Assembly (NCBI GenBank): GCA_026545225.1
Contig: CM048853.1
Coordinates: 51,137,755-51,201,754 of the forward strand
Direction of reading: 5' to 3'
Source of the DNA: Cornus controversa
Lineage: Eukaryota > Streptophyta > Magnoliopsida > Cornales > Cornaceae
DNA: 64,000 nt
Shown: piece by piece, positions 47,408 to 59,395 of the stretch
Numbering within the stretch: position 1 is the first letter of the stretch
How the letters are laid out: every line of letters starts with the position of its first letter
Made by a program: the position numbers and the translations under genes
The notes under the pieces: generated by a model
Databases searched by the model: none
Told to the model about the DNA's origin: nothing
The model's input: only the letters and a program-made list of their open reading frames with translations

Positions 47408-50400
47408 TCACTTTGCATTTTTAGAATATGCTTCATTCCATGCAATGTTGGCCTCTAGGGTGATGTGATCGCGAATTTCGTTCATCGGATGGTCCAAAAA
47501 TTGTAGCACAAACTCAGAACGCATAACCCTTGGATCTGTCTGCAACATTAAGAACAAAACAAAGTTGTGAAACGTAATTGAATATTGGTAACTAAAAAGT
47601 TATAATACATTATACTTACATTGAAGTCGCGGGAAAGCTCGTCGCCATTCCACAACTCCATAAATTTCATCAAAAACACTCCACATGATGTCCTAATATG
47701 CGAATTTTTTATTAGAAATCTGGTTAGGCTATTTATCTAAATCAGTTACTTACTTGCTTTGTATTTAAATTACTATTTATCATGTAAATAAGGTATACAT
47801 ACCCATCAGGCTGAATCGGTAATTTGTCCCGTTTTTTTATTTCAAAATGTGGCCACTCTTCCTCAAAAGCAATCTCAAGAAACTCTTTCTGACATACAAC
47901 ACAAGATTTGGTAAATAGATGACCTAGACACAAATTAATAACCCTGAAAATAATCTGAATAGACATGTACCACAAAGTCCGCATAGTGTGGTTGTCTAGA
48001 GGGACGTCCCTTTGAACAAAGATAGTCAACCATTTTCCGTGGACGATTGACAACTAACAAAAACCAATGTTGCTTCAAGCATGCAGGAAAAAAGAACTGT
48101 GCCAAAGGGAACATCAATAAACTTTGCTGTTATTGCAACAATAAATAAAAAACCTCAAAATAAATGACATGTTCACTTTATAATCATCTAAAATATAAAG
48201 TACTTGTATTTGAATATGTACTATAATATGAGACAGGGACACTTACTAGTAACAAAACTAAAGTAATCAATATTATATATACACGAACAAACATACTAAC
48301 CATCTCCGATTTCTTTAAGTCTTCCAAATCAGTTGTTGCAAGTCTTTTGTACTTCTCCCATACACCTTTCAAGACAGACCTACGGTCCGATGAATTTTGT
48401 ATCTTCTCTATGTTGTTATCCTCCATTAATTGTACGACAAAACTTTTAAGAAACAACTTCTTTCTATTCTTTCCTTGTTCATTGTTCAGAACATTTCCAA
48501 AGAAATTAATCATCTGTTAAAAGAAAATAATTTGATTAGTTAAAGAAATATTGAAAAACATATAACATTGAATATAAATACAAAAAATGTAGTTAGGTAA
48601 ATCCACTCACAAGGCTCGATACCCAATTGTTGTCAAAAAAGTGTGACAGCTCACGTCGACGGAGGGTTTCATCGAACATGTAAACCAGTACTTCACTGAG
48701 ACAAATATGGACCACACCATAAATTATTTATGATACAATATAGAATTTAAAACAACATAAAACAACTTCTTTCTGAGTGCCTATTACACTTACTCTTTCT
48801 CATGGCCAGCCGCTGCCACATAAAACAACTTTTTCTTCTGGTCATCACTGAAATTACTTTTTTTATTGTTTGTGTTTATCCAGGGAGAGTATCCGTAAGG
48901 CCCACATTTTTTTTTCCGTTTGGGTCTTGCAACATTTTCCACTTCTTCAGCAATTGCAGTCTCTGAAATTTTCTGAGACTGTTGCAATGGTGCATCACAT
49001 TTATCTTCTTCTATATTGGGAGTGGGTTCGGTCACACTCAAGTAAGCAGGGTCAACAATGGGTTCCCTATCACATTTGTCCTCATCATTGTCAGCAGCAG
49101 GCTGTTCTTGACCAGTTTTGTAGACATTATCATCAACAAAGGGTGTCCTCTCACCTATATCAATGGGGTCACCAATGGGTTCCTTATGCCATGTGTCCTC
49201 TTCAGTATTAACACCAAAGGGTTCCCCATAACCTCTATCATCATCATTGGTGTCCACCGAGACTCTTGCTTTTTTCTTTCCCTTCCGTTGCCTCACAAAA
49301 GATTCTAATTTGCCTAGCTTGTTTTTTGAAGCTATTACATGTTTTTCTGCTAGTTGGATTTCCATCCGGATTTCTTTGATGTAGCGCTGAGTAAAGAGAT
49401 TATGGTGAGCACCGACAATTTTACAAGAAAGTCTATTCATAGTTAAAATAATGTAATACATATTTACCTTCAACTCTGTGTCTGAATAACTATCATGGTC
49501 AACATCTGTATTTGATGACTCAGACAGAGAAGGGGATAAACCATGTTGAGATGGGCCCGCATTGGTAGTGCTGCAAAATGCTTTGCCCCATAACGGGAGC
49601 AACTGTTCCAAATTGATATTAAAAGATGAAGTTAATTTTCAGCAAAATAGTTATTATCCTCTTTTCAATTCCATATACTACAAATATTTAAAATGAAGAA
49701 TAAATAATATTACCTGACCGTGTCCAAAACCTCCCATCTCATTCTCCCACATTAAGCGTTTTCGTACAAGGTCATTGTGCCAATAACCAATGTTTTGTAT
49801 ATCTCCCTTGGGATAAGAAGGGTATTTCACAGCACAACGCGTCAAATACAGAAGCTGTTTTAAATTGCATGAAACAAATGAGACAACATTCATATTAATA
49901 AAGAATCAAATTTTATATAAAAAATTAAATATATAATCTTAGGAAATATAATATTATATACCTGTAAGAAAATCATACATCCGCCGTACATTTGTTTTTC
50001 CTTCACATCTGCATCTTCTTTTATACTGTTAAGTAAACACTCTCGGACATATGCGCACCAGTTGTAAGTCCTAATTGCATTAACATCATCAACAGCTTTC
50101 CACAAGCTCATATGGCATTGATAATGACCATTTGGGCTAAGTATTGCAGCACAAGCAAATAGGACAAATGCTCGCTTAAAATCATCTCCAACTTCTAATG
50201 TTCTGACCTTCTCAGCCAATTTTGCTAAATGCATTCCTCCCCTCGCTCGATATCCACCTTGGACTATCCAATCTGCAACAAAGTGGGAATTTTTTGGCAC
50301 TTTCACATTGCCAGCAGGTAATCCTAGGATAGATTGCACATCATCCCCATGTACGGACAGATACCCTATCTCCTCAACTTTAATAAGAGATTTATCTGAA

Positions 50401-51512
50401 TCAAAATGTTTTATTAAATATTGGCAAAGTAAACGTGACAAGTAGGAGCATTTCAGGTTCAACAAAACCTCAAACCCAATCTCCTTAATTGCCTTCCTCT
50501 TTCCATCATCAAGATAGGATATGACTTCAATGAACTTGGGGAGCGAGCATCTATGCCAACAACCTTTTGGTTTTATTTGGTTCTGAATCATAACAAAACA
50601 TTACATTCAGAAACACAAATAACATAAGAGGAAAACATAATTATTTTATTTTCTCAAACATAGTAGGAGAAGTAATGAAATAAAATGATTACCAAAAAAA
50701 AATTACCGTGTTTTTGGAAACTTTATTTGGTTCAGACTTTTTGAACTCTTGATGTAGTTTTTGATATAAGTGGATATAAGGAGCTTGTTTGTCATTGTTC
50801 ATTTTTCTCCAAGCATCAAGAGCTTTCTTGTGAATTTCATTCATTACTTCGCTCTTAACTCTTTCCTTTAGTCCATGCTTTTCTCGATAGCTCTTCACAA
50901 AATCAGATCTGATATCATATGACAAATTATAAATTGAGGATAATGTATGTGCATCACAAATTTTATTAACATGTATAAACTATGAAATGCTTATAACATC
51001 CCAACTTTTTCCTCACATGTTATAAGGTATACACTTGTTCATAAAAAGAGCAGAACTGATATTTTGAGAGTAATTTTGTCACTATGAATTTTGCAATTGA
51101 AAACCACCAACTCAAGAACCGCCATAGAATAGTTGCAAGACCTTGAAAGACAAATTTGACTTAACCCATCTATCTCGTGTTACTTGCTAAAATCAAAATT
51201 ACATATCAATATGACTTAGGGGAATTTTTTTAATTTAAATGTGAATGTAAATTTGAATGTATACCTAAAGAGGAAGAAGGTTCCGGCAGGCCGCTTCCCT
51301 ACTTTCTTAGAAACTGAATCTACAGCAGCTGTTGTGGAAGCGCCTCCCGTAGCCTTTTCAGAATTCTCTTCCATCTCGGAACTATGGATAGCTGATGGAG
51401 AACTTGGAGTAGAAGAAGGATTGTAATCACTATCGTCGCTTGAACTTGTTGGAGAGATAGGTACGGATTTCTTCTTTGGGGATTTTTTAGCTTGCAATTT
51501 AAATCTAGGCAT
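47408..51512 (-). CDS. HMG-box-like plus Ulp1-type cysteine protease, twelve exons, intact
   Basis: Exons on the minus strand: 51512-51265, 50908-50707, 50582-49962, 49854-49714, 49602-49468, 49386-48794, 48695-48611, 48513-48301, 48096-47971, 47888-47803, 47692-47620, 47539-47408; GT-AG throughout, 884 aa, no stop. Residues 72-143, split by intron 1, look like an HMG box: KRPAGTFFLF, then DAWRKMNNDKQAPYIHLY. Residues 150-400 resemble the plant-mobile/DUF1985-type region of transposon Ulp1 proteins. Residues 450-640 are charged linker with KRKKK. The C48 protease domain (about 660-845) has QHW (H756), Gln814 and TSCGVF (C820); where Ulp1 has its catalytic Asp this protein has Cys773. Ulp1 enzymes cut SUMO or related modifiers. 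ULP-like genes are known passengers of plant MULEs. The gene converges on the FAR1/MURA gene, with the arrays between them. Confidence 0.88.
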
Positions 51513-52234
51513 TTCAATTTGTCTAATTCATGAATGAAACCAAAATTAATCAGAAAATTTCAAAAAATCCAACAATTGATGGGCAAAATATGATCTTTAT
51601 AAGACAATTTAACAATTAAGCACCAACCAATAGCAAAAAAATAAAAAATAACAGTAATATCCCAAGTCCCAACTTTAAGGTTTGTTAATCGTGAGGTAGC
51701 GTGCCAAAAATGTGTGCCAAGTAAAGAATTATATGAACTATGACTTGCCAATCTGTGTCACACATGTATCCAATATTGAAAGTATCAATGACAAACATAA
51801 ATCAAAAGATCTGTTAACATAGATTCTGTTAACAAAATGATATCACTATGTTTCCAGTGCAAAAATAAATAAAAATAACAGAAAAAAAATGAGCATTCTA
51901 CGTTACTTGAAAGATACCAGTCAACAATGTATAGGTTAGTTTAGTGTTATCACACTTTTTTAACCTTAGTTTAGTTTTGGACTTCCTCTTCTACTAGCAT
52001 TACCCTTAATACGGACAACATTTCCTAACCAATGGATTTACTGGACGTCATTGCACACAGCCAAACCATCTTAACAAGCTCTCTCTCATTTTATCTCTAG
52101 TAGGTGCTACTTCAAACTCAAACATCCCACCAATGTGTTCATTTTCTATTTTGTCGTTTTTTTGTCTTGCCACACATCTAGTTCAACATTCGCATCTATG
52201 CTATACTTATTATATGAATGTGTTATTTCTTTAA
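51513..52234. other. Region upstream of the HMG-Ulp1 gene
   Basis: Presumed promoter and right flank of the MULE-like element. The 45-bp unit is absent here; only a weak CCCAAGTCCCAACTTTAAGG match at about 51660 recalls it. No terminal inverted repeat or target duplication was found. Confidence 0.4.
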
Positions 52235-52400
52235 CTACCCACTAATATCTCCAATAAAGTATGAATTGTCTAACAAATGTTCTAAAGATTTATCTCGATC
52301 ATACAATATTCCAGAAGCACTCCTCCATTTAACGCATCCCATTTTTATTCTATGATCAACTTTGCAAGCTTCATGTTCATATGGTCCTAGCAATAGTTTT
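52235..52400 (-). mobile_element. LINE fragment, 3-prime part of RTE-type reverse transcriptase
   Basis: The minus-strand frame includes VDHRIKMGCVKWRSASGILY, the well-known RIKxGWxKWRxASGVLCD segment near the C-terminus of plant RTE LINE proteins. The usual following LKLKGKFYR block is absent. It is a short isolated piece of the same family as the 36640 fragment, but on the other strand. Confidence 0.75.
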
Positions 52401-53300
52401 ATGTTGGCTGTGAAGCTTTTTAATGAGTTAATCAAAATAAAGTATACATAGTTCTGAAATGAACATTTGATCATGTTATTTATTGTTAAGAGTAACTTTT
52501 ATCAAGGAAATTCACTTCATCAAATATTGCATGGTCATTGTCTGGGTTATGCTGTAAGTTTCCTGTTCATAGTTGAAAGGTAAAACCTGAATATGCATGC
52601 TGACACAGTGACACCACCTCTGTTCTGTTTGAATGAAGGTGGTAATGCAATCCCTCAGTTTTTATTCAGGTCACAAAAATATGAGGAACAGCACCAAAAG
52701 GCTCGTACTGCTGTGCCTTCAAATAGTAATCTTAATAAAGCAGATTGACCATCTCTGATATTATGTGTTTTTTGTAAAAATGTCTATAAGCTGTTTTGTT
52801 TTTTTAAAAGGTAAGGAACCAACCATAGCTTTAGAGGGCTGGGACTTCTGCTGCCTGTTCCAAACCAAAGCTTGGGACCAAGCAGAGACCAGGGGAAGCT
52901 CATGCTCAATACCATCTGTACACTATTTGCTACTGATATTTATGCTCATCTTGTATTCCTATCCTCATTCTTATTGTGATGTAATACTAATATATGGTGC
53001 AAATGCTATCTTAAAATCCCTCTGTGAAAATTTACTTGAGAATAGATTCTCTCTATTCTTTCTGGCTTTTTGCGGTGCATTCGTTGTGGTCTTAAAGAAG
53101 TAGATCCGCCCGTACATCTAGTGACATTGATGATCATATTGTGTTCGTATTCTGGTAAACCATATATGGTGCAAGTGCTTTCACGAATTTCCTCTGAATA
53201 TATATTTTAGACTACATTCAAATTATGAAGAAATGAGGCTTTTTAGCGAGTGGTGAAAAAAGAGTATAACAAATTACATGGACTAGATAGATGTGCACTG
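52401..53300. other. Intergenic DNA, no gene recognised
   Basis: GC-richer segments at 52605-52720 and 52800-52930 look exon-like and have moderate open frames, but no family was recognised. Given the nearby gene-fragment relics, they could be captured exon pieces. Confidence 0.35.
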
Positions 53301-53302
53301 CA

Positions 53303-53353
53303 AAAGTTGCCCAGCAAAACTGCACCTACCCTGAAACACTCTATTCCAACCCA
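53303..53353 (+). repeat. 51-bp direct repeat, left copy (second copy 55642-55692)
   Basis: AAAGTTGCCCAGCAAAACTG and the following CACCTACCCTGAAACACTC match 55642-55692 with two mismatches. The copies bracket about 2.3 kb holding the L1-type fragment. Confidence 0.85.
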
Positions 53354-54290
53354 TGCAACTTTGCAAAATCTAAATGTTTATGATAGAGTTATGGTTCTGC
53401 CAAGGTTATGAACTGGCATGCTTATTATGGTAAACAGAGTAATAATAGAGTATTCATAAGTTTCAAGGCTCAAATTAAGCTAACAGCTACAACCAGTTGT
53501 CGGAAGAAATTTAAAGGGAAACAACGCACCTTTCTTAACAATAACAGAGAAGAAGGCTAGAAAAGCATAGGATTGACCGAGCTAGGAACTTGTGGGACTA
53601 ATATTGGCAAATTTGACACTAGAATGTTGGCAGAGGCCAGTTGTGTGTCCTTGGTTCTGCTATTACTTTTTCTTCTTCCTCCACAAGTTTTTGTTCTTCT
53701 GTTCTTCTTATTCTCTGGAGAGACACAAATAAATAAATAAATAAATAACAGTGACTGCATGAGCTGGGGTGGTTAGAGTTCATAAATTCAGCTCATAAAA
53801 TTTCCAATTTATCAAATAGCACCTTCCTTTTCTAATTTGCAGATCCTATACAGAAAAAATACAGGACATATAAGAAGAACTAAACATCTTACAATTTAAA
53901 TAAATATAACAAAAGTATTAAATCAAGTACTCTTCCACTTTGAAAAAGTTTTCGCTGACAAGTACTCTTCCTCTAGGAGGTGTTTAAGTTATCAAATTAT
54001 GAAAAAAAAAAAAAAAAGTTCCCAAACACATACAAAAATGAAGCAAAAGGTAAATGTTTCTAACTTGGAAGTCTCATCCCTGAATTAGTAATATCATATT
54101 GTAAGTGTCCGAAGCTTCAATCAATTGACTGACATTCAAAACTCTACATGTAGTTAGTAAATTGTGACAAGTCAGGTTTGTTTTTTAGTCCCAGTACTGA
54201 TGCACAACTGTAGTCCCAAATCAAAAGTTTGCTAAATATGTGGCATACTTCTTGGAAGAATGTGTATTTGGGATTACCAGCAGCTTTGGG
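53354..54290. other. Intergenic DNA, no gene recognised
   Basis: An (AAAT)n microsatellite lies at 53728-53749 and a poly-A run near 54001. Short frames have no domain. Confidence 0.4.
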
Positions 54291-54294
54291 TAGA

Positions 54295-55212
54295 TCTAAA
54301 GTTGAAAGTTTTTAATATGTGAGTGATCAAATCTCATCCAAAGTGAAGCACTTGAAAGGAGAGTACATGTCAAAGGCAGGTAGGGAGGTTCTTTTGAGAT
54401 CAGTTCTGGCTGCTCTTCCCATTTTCTCTTTCCAGTGTTTCAAATTTCCCTCCACCATGTGTAAAACTTTGACAAGTAAATTGTCTAATTTTTGTATGGG
54501 GTGGGAGTGATAAATACAAACTGAGATAAGTGGGAGTTATAAGTACAAACTGAGATGGGTGAGTTGGTCAACAATTTGTCAACCTAAGAAAGTGAGAGGA
54601 TTGGGTTTTAAGTTTCTTGAAGCTTTGCTCACTAAATTGGCTTGGAGATTGGAAGTAGAAGATAATTCTCTGTTTTTCAGAATTTTGAAGGCTAAATACT
54701 TTCCTTCTACTTCATCTTTGAATTTGTCTAGTGGAAGGAGTGCATCCTGGGCATGGAAGAGTATCCATTCTGCTAAACCAGTGCTATGAAATGGTTTAAG
54801 ATGGAAAATTGGGGATGGTAAACAAATTAATATTTGGTCTGAAAATTGGCTTCAAGATCTGAGTAATCAGAGGGAGACTTAAGGAAAAAGAGGTTGTCAA
54901 CTACAATGGGTGGCTGAGCTCATTGATAAGATTTACATTTATGGAAACATGATGTGATTCAACGACATTTTAACAACAGGGATAGTAGGCTTATTTTACA
55001 GATCACTCTGAAACTTTTACCTTGTCCTGATAGCAAGATTTTGGGTCCAACTGCAAATGGGAAATTTTCAGTCAAACCTGCTTATAATTTGGTTTTGAAG
55101 GTGTTGCAGCAAGATCCAAGGAATCAAGGTAGTTGTAGTGTGGTGTCAAAAATGAATTCTTTATGGAAAGGTATACGGTTTTTTGGACTGTCACTAAAAG
55201 ATTGTTCCTAAA
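54295..55212 (+). mobile_element. L1-type LINE fragment, C-terminal part of reverse-transcriptase protein
   Basis: Consecutive plus-strand frames give blocks found after the reverse-transcriptase core of plant L1 LINEs: KVKHLKGEYMSKAGREVLLR, LPIFSFQCFKFP, CQPKKVRGLGFKFLEALLTK, LAWRLEVEDNSLFFRILKAK and a GKFSVKPAYNL stretch leading towards the zinc-binding region. Stops and frame changes break it (for example near 54510 and 54789). Neither the catalytic core nor a poly-A end is present. It is a truncated, dead copy. Confidence 0.85.
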
Positions 55213-55641
55213 AAGCTAATTCTTGTAGTGTATATTGAAACAAAATTTTAGTACACATCATATCACAAGTGAGACATTTTAGTCGATCTTGATCCTTTTC
55301 ATCACTAATATGGTAGTAAAAAATTGCAAGCAAATTGGAGAATAACTTAAAGAGTAGCAGAACCACACACAAAATGGAAGTACAAATGGATGAATTAGAC
55401 CCTAAAAAATAAAATAAAATAAAAGAGGGGAGAAATTACAAAAAGTCCTATTTATAAAAATATAAGACCATCAAATCCTATTAATGAACAAGCAAAGAAA
55501 TGAATTTGAGGACTGAACTATAATGGACAAATGATGAAAACAACTCTTTAAAATGATCACAATCTAACTCATGATGAGGCAACTATATGTCCCCTGGTTG
55601 ATCATAACCCTAAGATGACAATCTGATGTTATGCTATTGCT

Positions 55642-55692
55642 AAAGTTGCCCAGCAAATCTGCACCTACCCTGAAACACTCCATTCCAACCCA
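55642..55692 (+). repeat. 51-bp direct repeat, right copy
   Basis: Pairs with 53303-53353, with two mismatches. Confidence 0.85.
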
Positions 55693-56309
55693 GACAATAT
55701 CAGAACACTTGAGCTAAATTTCATAGCCAAAGGTACCAGATAGCTTAACTTGGTTGATTCAATGCCATAGAAAAAGCGTTGTACTACAAGTTATCTGTTC
55801 ATTTTCATTTCTATAGGTAATTTAAATCCTATAAGTTTGTCAAAAACGTTGTACTACAAGTGCTGACATGTCATTTGAAAGTAAGGGGTGGGGTTAAATT
55901 CTTGTACATAAATCTTAAATTTCAAAATCTCCATTGGTACTTGGCAGAACTCAGCAGCTGTTGTACTATTCTATTAGTTGCAATCTTTTAGTCAATAGGT
56001 ATAAAAGAGGATCTAGAGGAAGTGTATATGTGGTAGTCCTCCACTTGTTCATGCTTATCTGTTCCATTAATTCAATCTTTTCGGTCAGAGTTGTGGCTGA
56101 GTTTGCCAGAACTTTACACGTATGTACATACGCGCGCATATATATATATGACATAGAACATTATGGGTTGACAATTATGTTCATCCGATTTAATAGATTT
56201 TAATTTTGGTTCTGCAGACTGGTCTGTCCAAATCTGGGAGAATGCTTGTTGAATTCATTTGTATGTGGCATGCATTTATTTATTTATTCTCTTTTGTTAC
56301 TGTTAACAG
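55693..56309. other. Intergenic DNA, no gene recognised
   Basis: AACGTTGTACTACAAGT-like blocks occur at about 55782 and 55846, suggesting a small local duplication. No further exon of the PAA fragment was found. Confidence 0.4.
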
Positions 56310-56402
56310 GTTGGAGTTGTGAGGAAGGAGAATCCTGTGTTTAGAGTGTTGTTCATGGAGGAGATTGAGAAACATTTGATTGCCATAAGTGAGTGTGATT
56401 AA
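56310..56402 (+). pseudogene. PAA: Last-exon relic of 20S proteasome alpha subunit PAA
   Basis: After a TGTTAACAG acceptor the frame reads VGVVRKENPVFRVL, then EEIEKHL and AISECD, then a stop. This is the C-terminus of plant proteasome alpha-type-6 (PAA), usually VGVVRKExPEFRxL...EEIEEHLTAISERD. Substitutions at otherwise conserved positions and the absence of upstream exons show it is an isolated exon copy, intact in frame but not a gene. Retention of the intron-exon boundary implies capture as genomic DNA rather than through mRNA. Confidence 0.8.
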
Positions 56403-57600
56403 GTACTGGTCAGAATCTGAAAATGCATTCAAGTAGTCATTCAGATTTTATAAATTGCAAGACTCGCTTTTTCATTCGACTAATCATTAGACCTGTTATT
56501 AAATCAGATGCCTGAGTTTTAATTGTAACAGTGGACTTTGATTTTGAACTACAATTGTAATTGTAATTGTCTAAAGCATTTGTTGGACTTTGACTTTCTC
56601 TCAAAGAAATAAAGAAAATAAATGGACATCGAATGCATGAAAAGATAAAAATGAAAAGAGTGTAAGTAGGATAAATAATAAGTACAAACCTACAATTGCG
56701 GACACAGGCACAATGTGTGAGACAATGCTACTAAAATTAGATTACTTAGAAAACGTGTACCATAGAGTTATGAATCCAAGAGGAAAAACAATAGACTTAC
56801 AAGTTGTATTGAGTGGTAGGGCTTGAGTGTCAGTACATAACATCAACGCCTTCTTGTGAACAGGTTTAGTTTTGCCAGCAATTAGAATTTTATGAGGGTC
56901 ACTGCAACACTGAACCATAAAATGAGGTTTCACAATTACAAGAACAGGTATATGTAGAAAAATCTCAAGAATTTATCTACTTTTTGAAAGCCTCAGAGGC
57001 TATAACCAGCAAAGAGAATGGGAAAATTGCACCTTAACAACAATTTTAACACCAAGGAATTATGTGAATGAGGTTTTATGGCAAAATCATGTTTGAATTT
57101 GAGGGCAACCACCTGACCTTACACAAGAAGTAAATGTCAGGTATCTGACCTCATCCACCCTTCCAAGGCTGAATACTGGATAATGTTGATCCTTATAGTA
57201 GGTCGCCTCCTGATGAATATATTCATATCTTTATAATAAAATTTTCTTTCACACATAGGCAAAACTCACTGCTATACTGAATTGATCCTTTCTGTTTCTT
57301 TCTTTTGGTAAGTAAAATTAAATGTTTGAGTTGAATTTTTTTTTTTTTGAATGGTATGTTTGAGTTGATCTTGTTCAACAAAACTCAAGCCAGATGACAT
57401 AATTCAATTATTCCACTTAAATTTATCTTTTATATATATATATATCTAAACACAAAGATATACAAATACAAAGGGAAAAATAAAAATTAAGAAATTTATA
57501 CACACAAATACAAATACGAGAGAAAAATATTACCTTAAAAATAATAGAAATTCGGAACCTAGCATCAATCGAAATCGTTGATGACTGGAAAAAAACCCTC
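56403..57600. other. Intergenic DNA with one exon-like patch
   Basis: On the minus strand at about 56917-56800, a TTCAG acceptor opens a frame CCSDPHKILIAGKTKPVHKK. No family was recognised and no partner exons were linked. The rest is AT-rich, with a TA run near 57433. Confidence 0.35.
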
Positions 57601-58465
57601 TGAACCCAAGAAACAATTGTTAGGGTATTGTGAGTTGAACTCGATGAACCCTAGACTTAGAGATAGAGAGAGAGAGAGGGTGTACCTAACCAGAGTTGGT
57701 GCTGCAACGAGGTGAACTACAGGTGCTTCTACAGATACTTCTACAAGCGATGCTCTGGATATGGAGGATTTACTGAGTCGGCAAAATGAACTGCTTCTAC
57801 TGGTGCTAACTTCGATTATGCCACGGCTTGATCGTGAAGGCTCTCCTCACTCACTAACCGCATCTCTATCTCTAGCTGGATGTGGTTCTCGATCATATAT
57901 GAAGATCAGAATCAGTACAAAAGGGATAAAATTCAAGAAATTAGAAATTGGCTGAGAGAATCGTGTGAGAGGGAGAAGAGAGAAAGAGAGGGGTGGAACT
58001 AAGAAAGGTTTCGATCAAAAAAGAAAGAGGCTTGAAGAAAGAAGGCTTGAAATCCTGAAATCTTCTTCGGGTATGTCGATCTGCTGTGCTTTCACTGGAG
58101 TCCGGGGAAGGCTCTGCTCTGCTCTGTTTTTGATTGGCTGAAGAGGACGATCGAAAAATTGGGCGGGATTGAGATGGGTTTAGTTTGGGCGGGATGGAGA
58201 GTAAAATCAGATATAGGTATATACTGCTTTGTATATGTATTCGTATAATAAGTAAATGATTTTTTTTTAATTGGAGATAAATACACAAAAAGGTAAGTGG
58301 TATTTACCACATATGTATGCAATAAGTCCCTCGATTTGAGCGCACCGGCTGGGACTGGTTGGTTCCAAACAGGAGAGGATTTTAATCCCACCACTGTACC
58401 AATTACTATTTACAATATTAATTCATTCACTTACCTATTTACCCACAATAATGACACAGTTAGGA
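57600..58465. other. GC-richer, GA/TC-rich DNA resembling a gene 5-prime region
   Basis: GAGAGA tracts (57661-57680, 57958-57992) and exon-like composition suggest a first exon or leader. Open frames on both strands overlap and have no recognisable domain. No gene is called. Confidence 0.35.
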
Positions 58466-58665
58466 CAGTTAAAGCACTCCACTGGTGGCGCCTCTAACCT
58501 GAGCACTCCACTGGTGGAGCCTCTATTTCCACTTGAAATGTCAGTCTCTCTGGCTAAGGAGGATGTGGCTGTGGCCTCTATTTCCATTTGAAATGTCGGT
58601 CTCTCTGGCGAAGGATTGAAATGTCGGTCTCTCTGGCGAAGGAGGATGTGACTGTGGCTACGAGT
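58466..58665. repeat. Small nested tandem duplications
   Basis: GAGCACTCCACTGGTGG(C/A)GCCTCTA occurs twice near 58470 and 58500. TTGAAATGTC(A/G)GTCTCTCTGGC followed by (T/G)AAGGA occurs three times at about 58534, 58588 and 58616. These are recent local duplications. Confidence 0.8.
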
Positions 58666-59165
58666 GTCTCCTCCCCTCCCTATCTCCATACTCCATTATG
58701 GCAACGTTCGATGAACTAGATTATCAAACTGATCACCACAACGGCTAGAAACTCAACCTAAATGGAATCCCCCTACACCCTACAGAGTTTAACAACAAAA
58801 CATATGAGAAGAAAAAATAAAAAAAGTAGCAGAATAATATAAACTCTGTAAATCAATTATCATATTTGTATGCTAAACAAGGAAAACAAAATATAATTAT
58901 ACGTTAAACAAAAACAAACAATTATCAACCAACTTACAGAATGATTGAATAATGAATTAAATTGAATTCGAGTCATGTATAAACACAATTTCCTTAAGAC
59001 AAATTTGTTCCCTTATAGTGCTCAAGGTGATGAACAATTGTCTTCCAAGATAGAACGGATTTACGATTCGCAGCACTTCAATCTTTAGAATCCTTCGAAC
59101 ACAACTTGTGCAGTAATCGAACTATATATATATGCAAAGATAGATGATATGAAATTGTTTTTCCT
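58666..59165. other. Intergenic DNA, no gene recognised
   Basis: AT-rich sequence with no convincing frames or element ends. Confidence 0.4.
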
Positions 59166-59169
59166 TTGT

Positions 59170-59395
59170 GAACAGACATGTTTGTTCGTGAATAGTCATA
59201 TCTATTCCAGAATAGACATGTTTATTTATGAATAGTCATACCTATTCTAAAACAAACATGTTTATTTACGAAGAGTCATACATATTACAAAACAAACATG
59301 TTTGTTCTTGAAAAGTCATACCTATTCCAAAACAAACATGTTTGTTCATGAAAAATCACAACTCTTCCAGAATAGTCATGTCTATTATTCAGACA
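59170..59395. repeat. Tandem array, about five units of 50 bp
   Basis: The unit is AACATGTTTGTTC(A/G)TGAA followed by (T/A)AGTCATACCTATTCCAAAACA. Copies diverge by scattered substitutions. Non-coding. Confidence 0.85.

Noticed and set aside
48870-49308. Plus-strand frames of about 110 codons
   Set aside because: Antisense shadows of exon 6 of the Ulp1-type gene.
51513-52234. Right terminus of the MULE-like element
   Set aside because: No inverted match to the left flank and no array unit was seen, so the boundary is left open.
57600-58690. Possible host gene first exon
   Set aside because: Composition is exon-like, but frames on both strands conflict and no family or downstream exon could be linked.
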